A DNA stretch of 64,000 bases from Geminicoccus roseus DSM 18922 (lineage in GTDB: Bacteria; Pseudomonadota; Alphaproteobacteria; Geminicoccales; Geminicoccaceae). The position numbers were made by a program, and so were the translations under genes. Shown piece by piece: positions 33,018 through 42,670 of the stretch; within the stretch, counting starts at the first letter, position 1; each line of letters opens with the position of its first letter. Under the pieces are notes generated by a model. The model worked only from the letters and a program-made list of their open reading frames with translations. It searched no databases and was not told the DNA's origin. Location of the stretch: assembly GCF_000427665.1 (NCBI RefSeq), contig NZ_KE386572.1, positions 186,001-250,000 of the forward strand. Reading direction: 5' to 3'.

Positions 33018-35858
33018 ATGTCGATTCCTGATCCGGCGCGGTATGGCTTCCTGAGCGGTGGCGGGGAGATGGCTGGAATCATCCAGGCCTTCGACTGGTC
33101 GACAACGTCGCTGGGACCGCTCAGCCTCTGGCCGGCACGGGTCCGTGCCGTGGTCAGCCTCATCCTGCGGGCGCGGCTGCCCATGGTCGTGTTCTGGCAC
33201 GACGACAGCACGGCGATCTACAACGACAGCTACAGGACGATCGCGGGAAGCCGTCACCCGGCCCTGCTCGGCTCCAGGATCCGGGAAAGCTGGCCGGAAC
33301 TGGCGGCCTCTCCCGATGGCGATGTCATCCGCACGGTCCTCTCGGGCCAGGCGGTCAGCTATGTCGACCAGCATGTCGTCGTCTCCAAGGGCGGTGTCTG
33401 CAACGATATCTGGTTCGACCTGCACTGGAGCCCGCTGCTCGACGATGACGCCGTGCCGGAGGCAGCGCTCGCGACGGTGATGGAGACCACCGAGCGGGTC
33501 GATGCCGAGCAGCGCCTGCGCGTGGCGCAGCGGGCCGGCGGGGTCGGCACCTTCGAATGGTATCCGGAGAGCGGCAAGCTGGACGTCTCGGACGAGTTCC
33601 GGCGGATCTGGGACATTCCGGCCGATCAGCCGGTCACCGATGCGATGCTGATCGGCATGATCGAGGCGGAGGACCGGCCGCGGACGGGGCCGGCCCGGTT
33701 CCACCTGCCGAACCCGCTGGAATACACCGAGTACCGGATTCGCCGCGCCTCCGACGGCGCCCAGCGCTGGATCTCCCGACGGGGCGAGGTCATCCCGGTC
33801 GCGGACGGCGGGCCACGGCGCTTCCTCGGCGTCGCCATCGACATCACCGACCGCAAGCATGCCGAAGAGGCGGTCCGCCAGAGCGAGGCGCGCTGGCGGG
33901 GCCTGTTCGAGGAGATGCAGGAAGGCTTCTTCGTCGCCGAACTGGTGCGCGACGCGGACGGCAAGGCCATCGACTTCCGCTTCCTGGAAGCCAATCGGGC
34001 CTTCGAGCAGCATACCGGGCTCGTCTGGAACGATACCAACGGCCGCCGGGTCCGGGAGGTCATCCCGACGATCGAGGACAGCCTGATCGCGAACTATGCC
34101 CGGGTCGTCGACACCGGGCGACCGATGCACTTCGAGGTCCCGGTGGAGATTCTGGGAGGCCGCTGGTTCGAGGCCCGCGCCCGGCCGGCCGGCGGTGACC
34201 GGTTCGCCGTCCTGTTTCTCGACATCACCGACCGCAAGAGCGCCGAGGCGGCGCTGGCGGAAAGCGAGGGACGGTTCCGCTCGCTGGCGCAATCCCTGCC
34301 GGCCCATGTCTGGATCGCCATGCCGGATGGCCGGTTGCGGTGGTTCAATGACCGGATTTTGGCCTATGCCGGAGCGGATGCCGAGGAACTGGCCGGTGAC
34401 AGATGGATCAGCCTCGTCCATCCGGACGATCGGCAACCGACGCAGGAACGGTGGGGCGAGGCCCTGGCCTCGGGGTCGCCGTACCACACCGAGTTCCGCC
34501 TGCGCCGGCATGACGGCACCTATCGTTGGCATGTCGTGCGGGCTGTTCCCATCAGGGACGAGAAGGGCGAGATCCAGCGATGGGTCGGCAGCAACAGCGA
34601 CATCGAGAGCCAGAAGGTCGCCACCGAGACCATGGCCAGGCTCGCCGAGACCCTGGAGGAGCGGGTCGCCGAACGAACCGCGGAGCTGACCGCCGCCCAC
34701 GAGGCGCTTCGCCAGAGCCAGAAGATGGAGGCGGTCGGCCAGCTCACGGGCGGCATCGCCCATGACTTCAACAACCTGCTCCAGGGCATCGTCGGCTCGC
34801 TCGATCTGGTGCGGCGCAGGATCGCCCAGGGCCGCGTCGCCGAGGTGGACCGGTTTGTCGCCGGTGCGATGGGATCGGCCGAGCGCGCCGCCGCCCTGAC
34901 CCACCGCCTGCTGGCCTTCTCGCGCCGCCAGCCGCTCGACCCGAAGCCGGTCCAGGCGAACCCGCTGGTCGCCTCCATGGAAGAGCTTCTCCGGCGCACC
35001 ATCGGGAAGGATATCCGGCTGGTGTTCGCTCTGGGCGGTGCCCTCTGGCAGACGCGCTGCGATCCCAACCAGCTGGAAAACGCCATCCTGAACCTGGTGA
35101 TCAACGCCCGCGATGCGATGCCGGAAGGCGGCCAGTTGACCATCGAGACGTACAACGCCCATCTCGACAGCGCCTACACCAGCCGGGCCGGCGAGATGAC
35201 CCCTGGCCAGTATGTCTGCATCGCCGTCACCGACACCGGCTCCGGCATGGCGCCGGAAGTGATCGAGCGCGCCTTCGAGCCGTTCTTCACCACCAAGCCG
35301 ATCGGCATGGGGACTGGGCTGGGCCTCTCGATGATCTACGGCTTCGCGCGGCAGTCCGAGGGCCATGCCAAGATCTATTCGGAGGTCGGCATCGGCACGA
35401 CCGTGAAGCTCTATCTGCCGCGCCATCTCTCTGAAGACGCCGAGCAGGCGGCCGCCGAAAAGGCGACGGACGAACCGGCCGGCACGCAGCCAATGTCGGT
35501 CCTGGTGGTCGAGGACGACGCGATCGTCCGTGGCCTCGTCGTCGAGGTCCTCAAGGAGGCCGGACATTCCGTGCTGGAAGCCGAGGACGGGGTGACCGGG
35601 CTGCAGATGCTTCAGTCCTCGCGCCGGATCGCCCTGCTGATCACCGATGTGGGGCTGCCCGGGCTGAACGGCCGCCAGGTGGCCGATGGCGGCCGAGCGG
35701 TCCGCCCGGACCTGAAGGTGCTGTTCATGACCGGCTATGCCGAGAGCACCGCCCTCGCCCGCGGCTTCCTGGAGCCGGGCATGGCGATGATCACCAAGCC
35801 CTTCCCGCTGGCGACCCTAGCCAGCCGGATCCGCATGATCCTGGAGGATCCCGGATGA
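33018..35858 (+). CDS. Multi-PAS hybrid histidine kinase
   Basis: 946 residues, cytosolic. A PAS-like N-terminus (WSTTSLGPLSLWPARVRAVV, the usual start of this kinase group) is followed by three more PAS domains to about 550, a coiled coil, HisKA with His582 in [13 protein letters not shown], an ATPase domain ([31 protein letters not shown]) and a C-terminal receiver with Asp877 in LITDVGLPGLNG and Lys in ITKPFPL. It lies 105 bp after the first hybrid kinase on the same strand. It could be a second input into the same path; the ligand is unknown. Confidence 0.94.
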   Translation: MSIPDPARYGFLSGGGEMAGIIQAFDWSTTSLGPLSLWPARVRAVVSLILRARLPMVVFWHDDSTAIYNDSYRTIAGSRHPALLGSRIRESWPELAASPDGDVIRTVLSGQAVSYVDQHVVVSKGGVCNDIWFDLHWSPLLDDDAVPEAALATVMETTERVDAEQRLRVAQRAGGVGTFEWYPESGKLDVSDEFRRIWDIPADQPVTDAMLIGMIEAEDRPRTGPARFHLPNPLEYTEYRIRRASDGAQRWISRRGEVIPVADGGPRRFLGVAIDITDRKHAEEAVRQSEARWRGLFEEMQEGFFVAELVRDADGKAIDFRFLEANRAFEQHTGLVWNDTNGRRVREVIPTIEDSLIANYARVVDTGRPMHFEVPVEILGGRWFEARARPAGGDRFAVLFLDITDRKSAEAALAESEGRFRSLAQSLPAHVWIAMPDGRLRWFNDRILAYAGADAEELAGDRWISLVHPDDRQPTQERWGEALASGSPYHTEFRLRRHDGTYRWHVVRAVPIRDEKGEIQRWVGSNSDIESQKVATETMARLAETLEERVAERTAELTAAHEALRQSQKMEAVGQLTGGIAHDFNNLLQGIVGSLDLVRRRIAQGRVAEVDRFVAGAMGSAERAAALTHRLLAFSRRQPLDPKPVQANPLVASMEELLRRTIGKDIRLVFALGGALWQTRCDPNQLENAILNLVINARDAMPEGGQLTIETYNAHLDSAYTSRAGEMTPGQYVCIAVTDTGSGMAPEVIERAFEPFFTTKPIGMGTGLGLSMIYGFARQSEGHAKIYSEVGIGTTVKLYLPRHLSEDAEQAAAEKATDEPAGTQPMSVLVVEDDAIVRGLVVEVLKEAGHSVLEAEDGVTGLQMLQSSRRIALLITDVGLPGLNGRQVADGGRAVRPDLKVLFMTGYAESTALARGFLEPGMAMITKPFPLATLASRIRMILEDPG

Positions 35859-35925
35859 GCCTTGGGCGATCACTCTGGGCCCGCCACACCGTGATGCATC
35901 GGCTGAACAAGAAGGACAGCATGGC

Positions 35926-36837
35926 ATGAACACGATTCTCGTCACCGGGGCGGCAGGCCTGATCGGACGCGCCGTCGCCGCCCAGTTGCGGGCGCGAGGC
36001 GACCGGGTGGTTGGCATCGACCGGATGGCGTCGGGCAGCGACGAGACGGTCGTGATGGAATGCGACCTGCGCGACAGCCATCGCCTGCACGCGATCGCCG
36101 CTGCCACGACGCTGGACGCGATCATCCATTGCGGCGCCCATTCCGGCCCGATGGTGGCCCGGGACAATCCGTACGACCTGGTGCAGGTCAACGTGGTGGG
36201 CACGGCCAATGTCCTGGAGGTGGCCCGGATCCATCGGCTGCGCCGGCTGGTGAACTGCTCGTCGGTGAGCACCTATGGCGATACCGGGCCCGGTCCGGTG
36301 ATCGAGGACGTGCCGCAGCAGCCTTCGACCGTCTATGGCGCCACCAAGCTGGCGGCGGAGAAGATCACCACCGCCTATGCGGTGGAGCACGGGCTGGATA
36401 CCGTCTCCCTGCGTCTGTCCTGGGTCTATGGGCCGAACCGGACCACGTTCTGCATCCTGCGCCAGATGGTGGCGGATGCCTTGGCCGGCCGCCCGACCCG
36501 CACCACGAGCGGGGCCGATGCGCTGCGGCAGTACATCCACGCCGAGGATGCCGCCACCGCGCTGGTCTGCGCGCTGGATGCATCCAACCTCACCCAGCGG
36601 GCCTACAACGTCACCGGCGACGACTGCCGCACCATGACCGAAGCGGCCAATGTGGTGCGCCAGATCCTGCCGGAGGCCGACATCGTGCTCGGGCCGGGTC
36701 CGGACCTGGGCGACGACCAGCAGCAGCGCTTCGACATCTCCGCGGCCCGCCGCGACCTGCGTTACACGCCCGCCATCTCGCTGGAGCAGGGCATCCGCGA
36801 CATGGCGGAGACCCTGCGCGCTGGCCGCGCCGGCTAG
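35926..36837 (+). CDS. NAD-dependent epimerase/dehydratase
   Basis: 303-residue extended SDR. The N-terminal TGAAGLIGRAV binds NAD; the active site has NCSSVSTYGD and YGATKLAAEK. It resembles UDP-glucose 4-epimerase-type enzymes but without other polysaccharide genes nearby. Its stop overlaps that of the convergent PfkB kinase gene by three bases. It is more likely linked to the sugar metabolism genes next door than to the kinases upstream, but that is inference. Confidence 0.88.
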   Translation: MNTILVTGAAGLIGRAVAAQLRARGDRVVGIDRMASGSDETVVMECDLRDSHRLHAIAAATTLDAIIHCGAHSGPMVARDNPYDLVQVNVVGTANVLEVARIHRLRRLVNCSSVSTYGDTGPGPVIEDVPQQPSTVYGATKLAAEKITTAYAVEHGLDTVSLRLSWVYGPNRTTFCILRQMVADALAGRPTRTTSGADALRQYIHAEDAATALVCALDASNLTQRAYNVTGDDCRTMTEAANVVRQILPEADIVLGPGPDLGDDQQQRFDISAARRDLRYTPAISLEQGIRDMAETLRAGRAG

Positions 36838-37790
36838 GGCTGCCCGGCCAGGAAGCGGTCGATGGCGGCCAGGTCCGGCAGGCTCTCCATGCCGCCGGTC
36901 CGGGTCGCCGTCAGCGCCCCGGCGGCGCAGCAGCGGCGCGCCAGCGTCTCGAGGGCCGGGGTGCCCTCAAGGACGAAGTCGCGCCTGGCCAGTTCGGTCA
37001 GCATCATCGCCATGAACGCGTCGCCGCAGCCGATCGTGTCGACGGTCTCCACCTTGAAGCCGCTCACCGCGGCGCGGTCGTCGCGCGTGAAGACCTCTGC
37101 CCCGGCCGGTCCCCGGGTGACCGCGACCACGTTCAGGCCGTCATGCCAGAGGGAGCGGACCGCCTGACCCGGATCGTCGATGCCGGTCAGCATGACCAGC
37201 TCCTCGTCGCTGATCTTGACGATGTTGGCGGCCCGGACCACCTCGCGCGCCGCATCCAGCATCGCGTCCCGGTCGCCCCACAGATGGACCCGCAGGTTCG
37301 GGTCGGCCGAAACCAGGATGTTGGCGGCCTGGGCGATCTCTACCGCGCGGCGCTGGGCGGCGGCGGAAGTGGGCTGGGCCAGGAACAGGCTGCCGGTATG
37401 GAACACCCGGGTACCACGCAGCACGTCCAGAGCCAGGTCGTCGGGCGACAGGTCGGAATCAGCGCAGCCGTCGCGGTAAAAGAAGAAGTCCCGGTCGCCC
37501 TCGGCGTTGAGGGTCACCACCGCGAGCCCGGTCCGCCTGGTCGCCGTGGAGCGGACCGCCTCGGTCGCCACGCCGTTGTCGCGCAGCGTGTCGACCAGCA
37601 TCCGGCCGAACGCCTCCTCGCCGACCTTGGTCAGCATCGCCGCCCGGCCGCCCAGCCGCGCCACCCCGACCGCCACGTTGCCGGGCGCCCCACCGGGCTT
37701 GGCCACGAACTGCATGCTGCCGTCCCTGGAGGGGAGCGGCACCAGGTCGATCAGCAGCTCGCCGATCGAGACGACGTCGTACTTGCTCAC
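36834..37790 (-). CDS. PfkB-family carbohydrate kinase, fructokinase-like
   Basis: 318 residues. The N-terminal GELLIDLVP and substrate motif PGGAPGNVAVGVARLGG are typical of bacterial fructokinases. The C-terminal signature TVDTIGCGDAFMAMML carries the catalytic Asp and anion hole. It would phosphorylate an imported sugar, most likely fructose, with ATP. It begins with GTG inside the stop of the ABC ATPase gene (GTGA) and is the last gene of the sugar-uptake operon that also encodes a cupin phosphoglucose isomerase. Confidence 0.9.
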   Translation of the reverse strand: MSKYDVVSIGELLIDLVPLPSRDGSMQFVAKPGGAPGNVAVGVARLGGRAAMLTKVGEEAFGRMLVDTLRDNGVATEAVRSTATRRTGLAVVTLNAEGDRDFFFYRDGCADSDLSPDDLALDVLRGTRVFHTGSLFLAQPTSAAAQRRAVEIAQAANILVSADPNLRVHLWGDRDAMLDAAREVVRAANIVKISDEELVMLTGIDDPGQAVRSLWHDGLNVVAVTRGPAGAEVFTRDDRAAVSGFKVETVDTIGCGDAFMAMMLTELARRDFVLEGTPALETLARRCCAAGALTATRTGGMESLPDLAAIDRFLAGQP

Positions 37791-38836
37791 TGGATCCGCT
37801 CACCGCTGGTCTGGTCGAACAGGTGCACCGCCCGCTCCTCGAAGCCGATCCCGACCTTCTGCCCGATCGTGCCGGCGAAGTCCTTGTCGGCCTTGACCGT
37901 CACCGTCGCGTCGCCGCAGCGGCAGGTGACCAGGGTGTGGTCGCCGATCAACTCGCTCGCATAGATCTCGCCGGCAAGCTGCCCCTGCCCGGGCCCGGTC
38001 AGCCGGCCATCCTCCGGACGGATCCCGGCGACCACCGCCTGGTTGCTGCGCCGGCTCATCGTGCCGAAGCTGCCGGCATTGCAGTCGAAGCGGCCGTCCT
38101 TGAGCGATCCTTCCAGCACGTTCATGGGCGGCGAGCCGATGAAGCCCGCCACGAACAGGTTGGCCGGGTGGTTGTAGATGTTAGCCGGCGTGTCGAGCTG
38201 CTGCAGCACGCCCTTCTCCAGGATCGCCACCCGGTGCGCCAGGGTCATCGCCTCGATCTGGTCGTGGGTGACGTAGATCGTGGTGATGCCCAGTTCGTGC
38301 TGCATGTGCTTGAGCTCGGCGCGCATGTGCCCGCGCAGCTTGGCGTCCAGGTTGGAGAGCGGCTCGTCCATCAGGAAGGCGGAGGGCCGCCGGACGATGG
38401 CCCGGGCCAGCGCCACGCGCTGGCGCTGGCCGCCGGAGAGCTGGCGCGGGAACCGGTCGAGCAGGTGGTCGAGTTGCACCTGCTGAGCCACGTCGCGCAC
38501 CGCGGTCTCGATCTCCGCCTTGGGCCTTTTGCGCACCATCAGCGGGTAGGCGATGTTGTCGAACACCGTCTTGTGCGGATAGAGCGCGTAGGACTGGAAG
38601 ACCATCGCCACGTCGCGGTTCTTGGGCAGGACGTTGGTGACGTCCCGCTCGCCGATCAGGATCCGCCCGGACGTCACGCTCTCCAGCCCCGCGATCATGC
38701 GCAAAGCGGTGGTCTTGCCCGAGCCGGACGCACCCAGCAGCACCAGGAACTCGGCCGGCTTCACCTCCAGCGAGAGCGCCTTGAGGACTTCGATGTTGCC
38801 GAACGACTTGGACGCCCGGTCGAGGATGATCGTCAT
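37787..38836 (-). CDS. Sugar ABC transporter ATPase, UgpC/MalK type
   Basis: 349 residues. Walker A GASGSGKTT, Q-loop FQSYALYPH, signature LSGGQRQRVALARA, Walker B AFLMDEPLSNLD and H-loop YVTHDQIEAM are all intact. The C-terminal regulatory TOBE/OB domain (IRPEDGRL, LIGDHTLVTCRCGD) is as in MalK-like proteins. It powers the two permeases encoded upstream; the operon order is binding protein, permease, permease, ATPase, kinase. Confidence 0.94.
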   Translation of the reverse strand: MTIILDRASKSFGNIEVLKALSLEVKPAEFLVLLGASGSGKTTALRMIAGLESVTSGRILIGERDVTNVLPKNRDVAMVFQSYALYPHKTVFDNIAYPLMVRKRPKAEIETAVRDVAQQVQLDHLLDRFPRQLSGGQRQRVALARAIVRRPSAFLMDEPLSNLDAKLRGHMRAELKHMQHELGITTIYVTHDQIEAMTLAHRVAILEKGVLQQLDTPANIYNHPANLFVAGFIGSPPMNVLEGSLKDGRFDCNAGSFGTMSRRSNQAVVAGIRPEDGRLTGPGQGQLAGEIYASELIGDHTLVTCRCGDATVTVKADKDFAGTIGQKVGIGFEERAVHLFDQTSGERIQ

Positions 38837-38858
38837 CGGCGAGACTCGCTCATGCGCA

Positions 38859-39896
38859 TCAGCCCTTCACCGCGCCGAGCAGCATGCCCTTGGCGATGAA
38901 TCGCTGCAGGAGAAGGGTGAGGAAGATCACCGGCAGGATCATGAGCAGGATCAGCACGCTCATGTACCACCATTGCGGGCCGCGGGTGGCGTTCTGGGCG
39001 GCGACCAGCACCGGCATGGTCTGGGCGTTGGCGCTGGAAAGGAACAGGGCCAGCAGGTACTCGTTCCAGGCCAGGATCAGCACGAGCAGGCTGGTCGCCA
39101 CCAGGCCGGGCCTGGCCAGGGGCAGGACGATCCCGAAAAAGATCGCGAAGCGCGAGGCGCCGTCCAGCGACGCGCTTTCCTCCAGGTCCTTGGGGATGGT
39201 GACGAAGAAGTCGTACATCAGCCAGACCACGATCGGCAGGTTGACCGTGGTGTATGTGGCGATCAGGGCGGTGCGGGTGTCGAGCAGGCCGATCGTCTGG
39301 AACATCACGTAGATCGGCAGCGCGGCCACCACCGGCGGCAGGATGCGCTGCGAAATGATCCAGAACAGGATGTCGCCGTTGCCGAGCGAGGCGCGCATGG
39401 TCCGCCCGGCGGCGCGCGCCAGCAGCAGGAACAGCGCCAGGGCCACCACCGCCGCGATCCACCAGGGCACGCCGAAGCCCGCCACCGCGACGATCATCAG
39501 GGCGCCCAGCAGGATGAACAGCAGGATCGAGCCGAACTTCGGCGCGAACTCCAGGCGGGAGAGCGCATAGGCCGCCATGGAGCCGATCAGCATCGCCAGC
39601 GCGGTGGAGACGAACGCCACCACGATCGAGTTCATGTAGGGGCGCAGCGTGTCGTTGCCGAGATCGACGAAGATGTACTCCCAGGCGTGCAGCGAGGGCA
39701 GGAAGTCGATGAACGGCAGGTAGACCGGCCCAGCCGAGACGTGGATCGGCAGCTTCAGCGAGGTGATCACGATCCAGTAGAGCGGGAACAGGACCACCAG
39801 GCTCCAGACGATCAGCCCGCCATAGACCAGCACAGCGCCCAGTGGCGACATCGTTTCCAAGGACTTCGGCTCGGTCAGCCGCTTCAGGATGCTCAT
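38859..39896 (-). CDS. Sugar ABC permease, MalG-like, with extra hydrophobic insert
   Basis: 345-residue inner-membrane subunit. The EAA loop EESASLDGASRFAIFFGIVLP contacts the ATPase (residues shown as a short block). Typical MalG proteins are near 280 residues; here about 50 residues at 122-172 add two extra hydrophobic segments (LGALMIVAVAGF and VVALALFLLLARAAG) between SRLEFAPK and WIISQRILPP. The ATG at 39896 overlaps the stop of the upstream permease (ATGA). Confidence 0.9.
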   Translation of the reverse strand: MSILKRLTEPKSLETMSPLGAVLVYGGLIVWSLVVLFPLYWIVITSLKLPIHVSAGPVYLPFIDFLPSLHAWEYIFVDLGNDTLRPYMNSIVVAFVSTALAMLIGSMAAYALSRLEFAPKFGSILLFILLGALMIVAVAGFGVPWWIAAVVALALFLLLARAAGRTMRASLGNGDILFWIISQRILPPVVAALPIYVMFQTIGLLDTRTALIATYTTVNLPIVVWLMYDFFVTIPKDLEESASLDGASRFAIFFGIVLPLARPGLVATSLLVLILAWNEYLLALFLSSANAQTMPVLVAAQNATRGPQWWYMSVLILLMILPVIFLTLLLQRFIAKGMLLGAVKG

Positions 39897-41044
39897 GTCC
39901 TGGCCCCCCGCATGGGCTTCACCACGAAGTTGAAGAACGAGACGCAGGTGATGGTCGCGAGGAACAGGAGCACGTAGGCGACCGCGGCCGAGCCGCCGAG
40001 GTTGAGCGCCCGCCACTCGATGAAGGCGTGCAGCGTCAGGGATTCGGTGGCGATGCCCGGCCCGCCATTGGTGAGCACGTTCGGCAGGTCGATGATCTTG
40101 AACGCCTCGATGGTGCGAATCAGCACGACCGTGGCGGCCACAGGCGCGATCGACGGCCAGGTGATGTCGCGGAAGATCTGCCAGCCGCTCGCCCCGTCCA
40201 GCTGCGCCGCCTCGACCTCGTCGCGCGGCTGGCTCTCCACCGCGGCCAGGAGCACAATGAAGATGAACGGGATCCACTGCCAGCTGTCGCCGATCAGGAC
40301 CACGAACCGGGCGCTCCAGGCATCCGCCGACCAGGATGTCTGCGCATAGCCCAGCCAGTGCCACAAGGGCGCGAACGGGCCGACCGCGGTGTCGGCCAGC
40401 ATCCGGAAGGTGTAGGCGATGCCGACCGGGGTCACCATCAGCGGCACGAAGAACAGCACCCGGAAGAAGCTGCGGCCACGGATCGGCTTGGCGCACAGCA
40501 GGGCCAGGCCCAAGCCGATCGCGAACTGCAGGGCGACGCCGCAGACCACGTAGAACAGGGTGACGCCGATCGTACCGAGCTGGCCCGCGTCGGTCAGGTT
40601 GGTCGCCACCAGCACCGAGAGCGCGATCGCGGTGACAGCGGTGATGGTCCGCCCGATCAGCCCGACCACGGTGACCCGCTGGTGGCGGACGTAGTGGGCG
40701 AAGAACCAGACGAACAGGGCGATGGTCGCGCCCATGATCGTCCAGCCGAGCAGGCTCACCGTGCCGAACGTGCCCAGCAGATGGAACTGCTGGGAGCCGG
40801 TGAACATCTTCTTGAAGTTCAGGAAGCCGATATAGCTCAGCGTGTAGCCGCCCGGCGCCAGCTTGAAGCGCGACAGGGCCAGGTAGGCCGAGGCGATCAG
40901 GGGAAAGATCGAAAAGCCCAGGATCAGGATCACCGCGGGCAGGATGAACATCCGGCCTGCCTGCCGGTCCATCCAGTCCTGAAGGCTCTCGCGCTCCGGC
41001 GGAGCTGCCACCATCCGTTCGGTGGCCGAAGGCGTCATGGCCAT
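39893..41044 (-). CDS. Sugar ABC permease, MalF-like
   Basis: 383 residues with about eight hydrophobic segments. The EAA motif is VEAAQLDGASGWQIFRDITWP near the C-terminal third (shown as one block). The N-terminal cytosolic part precedes FILPAVILILGFSIFPL. It forms the channel with the MalG-like partner. The start at 41044 (MAMTPSATERM) is preferred; the in-frame extension upstream is unlike permeases. The binding-protein gene ends 85 bp upstream. Confidence 0.9.
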   Translation of the reverse strand: MAMTPSATERMVAAPPERESLQDWMDRQAGRMFILPAVILILGFSIFPLIASAYLALSRFKLAPGGYTLSYIGFLNFKKMFTGSQQFHLLGTFGTVSLLGWTIMGATIALFVWFFAHYVRHQRVTVVGLIGRTITAVTAIALSVLVATNLTDAGQLGTIGVTLFYVVCGVALQFAIGLGLALLCAKPIRGRSFFRVLFFVPLMVTPVGIAYTFRMLADTAVGPFAPLWHWLGYAQTSWSADAWSARFVVLIGDSWQWIPFIFIVLLAAVESQPRDEVEAAQLDGASGWQIFRDITWPSIAPVAATVVLIRTIEAFKIIDLPNVLTNGGPGIATESLTLHAFIEWRALNLGGSAAVAYVLLFLATITCVSFFNFVVKPMRGART

Positions 41045-41129
41045 CGCTGTCCACCCATCCTTGGAAGATCCTGTTGCCGAGGGCGAGGCGGGCTGGCCGG
41101 CGGATCTCCCGCCGGCCAGCCCCACCGGT

Positions 41130-42605
41130 TCACTGCGCGCCGATGGTGGCCTTGTAGGACTCCAGCTGCTCCTCGGTGCCGAGTTCCTCGTTCACCTCGT
41201 TCCAGCCTTCCACGATCGCTTCCACAGCCTGGTCGACATCCAGCTCGCCGGCGAGGTAGCGGGCAACGGCGGTGTCGAGCACGACCTGCTGGTAACGCTG
41301 GTTCTGCGGGATGCGCAGGTCCAGGATCATGTTCGGGCTGTTCAGGCTGGTCTTGATCGCGCCGAGATAGCTTTCGGCGTTCTCCTTGCCCATGCCCATC
41401 TCGGCCCAGGCGTCGACCTCGTCGAGCTGCGACATCCGGTACGGATTGAAGCCGGTCTGGCCCTTCTTCACGTCCTCGTTCGACTGCTCCGGCTGCGTCA
41501 GGTAGGAAAAGAACGCATAGGCAGCGTCCTTCACCTTGGGATCGGCGTTGGTGTTGATGCCGCCGCCCCAGCCGCCGAACGCCGCATAGGGCGCATGGTT
41601 CAGGCCGTCGATCGCATGCGGGCAGGTCTGGTCGTCGCAGGCGACGAACTCGCCGGTCTCACGGTCGACCACCTGGTCGCTGCCGGGCAGGATGGTGGCG
41701 CCTACCTTGCCCACCACCTTGCTCATGGAGGGATCGACCGACATCGGGCCGATGTCGCCCCAGTCCATCGACAAGGCGCAGCGCCCGGCCACGAACATCA
41801 CCCGGGTGTCGGACACGTCCAGGTTCAACTCGTCCGGCGGACCGTACTTGGAGGTCTCCTTGTAGACCTCCAGCGCCTTCTTGAACCCGGCATTGTCGAT
41901 CAGCGGGGTCATGTCCTCGTCGGTCTGGAAGAACGCGCCCTGGCTGGTGCCCTGGGACTGGACGTAGGGGCTCGCCACCGAGGTGATGAACCAGTAGCCC
42001 TGCGCGTTGCGCTTCTTGCCGATGCACGAGCCGAAGTCCGGCGTGCCATCGCCGTTCAGGTCCTTGCCGTGCGCGGCTTCAGCAATGTCCAGATAGTCCT
42101 CCCAGGTCTTCGGCGGCTGCTTGCCGAGCTCCTCCAGCACGTCCGTGCGGTAGAAGATCATGTGGAAGTCGCCGTCGAACGTCATCATGTAGGTCTTGCC
42201 GTCGTACTTCTGCGAGAAGTCGCGGAAGAACGGCGCGATGTCGTCCTGCTGCAGGTCCTGGTCGTCGGCCATCCGCTCGGTCAGGTCCTCGAGGAACCCG
42301 GCCGCGGCGTAGTCCACCATCCACTGGGGCGCGAACACGGCGGCGTCGATCGAGTTGGTCTGGGTGGTCCAGTCGGTGAGAAGCTTCTGGTAGATGTCCG
42401 AGAAGGGCACGGTGATCACGTTGATCTTCGCGCCGGTCATCTTCTCGAACTCGGGCGCGCGCGCCTGCATCGGCCCGGAAATGGCGGGGCCGGTCTGGGT
42501 CAGGATGTTCACGGTCACGCCGTCGAACTCGGCGGCGAACGCCGGCAGTGCTGCCGCGGCGACGCCCGCCATGGCAGCGCTGGCGATCCAATTGCGAAGC
42601 TTCAT
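41130..42605 (-). CDS. Periplasmic sugar-binding protein of ABC transporter
   Basis: 491 residues with a signal peptide cut near LPAFAAEFDG. The fold is the family 1 solute-binding type: GVTVNILTQTGP, FDGDFHMIFYRTDVLEELG, and GGWGGGINTNA near the C-terminal half. It delivers a sugar or glucoside to the two permeases. GGGGAGGG lies right before the start, suggesting high expression, as usual for binding proteins. Cys pairs (CIGKK, CDDQTC) are present and may form a disulfide. Confidence 0.92.
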   Translation of the reverse strand: MKLRNWIASAAMAGVAAAALPAFAAEFDGVTVNILTQTGPAISGPMQARAPEFEKMTGAKINVITVPFSDIYQKLLTDWTTQTNSIDAAVFAPQWMVDYAAAGFLEDLTERMADDQDLQQDDIAPFFRDFSQKYDGKTYMMTFDGDFHMIFYRTDVLEELGKQPPKTWEDYLDIAEAAHGKDLNGDGTPDFGSCIGKKRNAQGYWFITSVASPYVQSQGTSQGAFFQTDEDMTPLIDNAGFKKALEVYKETSKYGPPDELNLDVSDTRVMFVAGRCALSMDWGDIGPMSVDPSMSKVVGKVGATILPGSDQVVDRETGEFVACDDQTCPHAIDGLNHAPYAAFGGWGGGINTNADPKVKDAAYAFFSYLTQPEQSNEDVKKGQTGFNPYRMSQLDEVDAWAEMGMGKENAESYLGAIKTSLNSPNMILDLRIPQNQRYQQVVLDTAVARYLAGELDVDQAVEAIVEGWNEVNEELGTEEQLESYKATIGAQ

Positions 42606-42670
42606 CTGACCCTCCCCGGTCTTGTTGCTCGTCGATGGCCGCGCCGCCGGCTTTCGTGCCGGTCGCCGCG

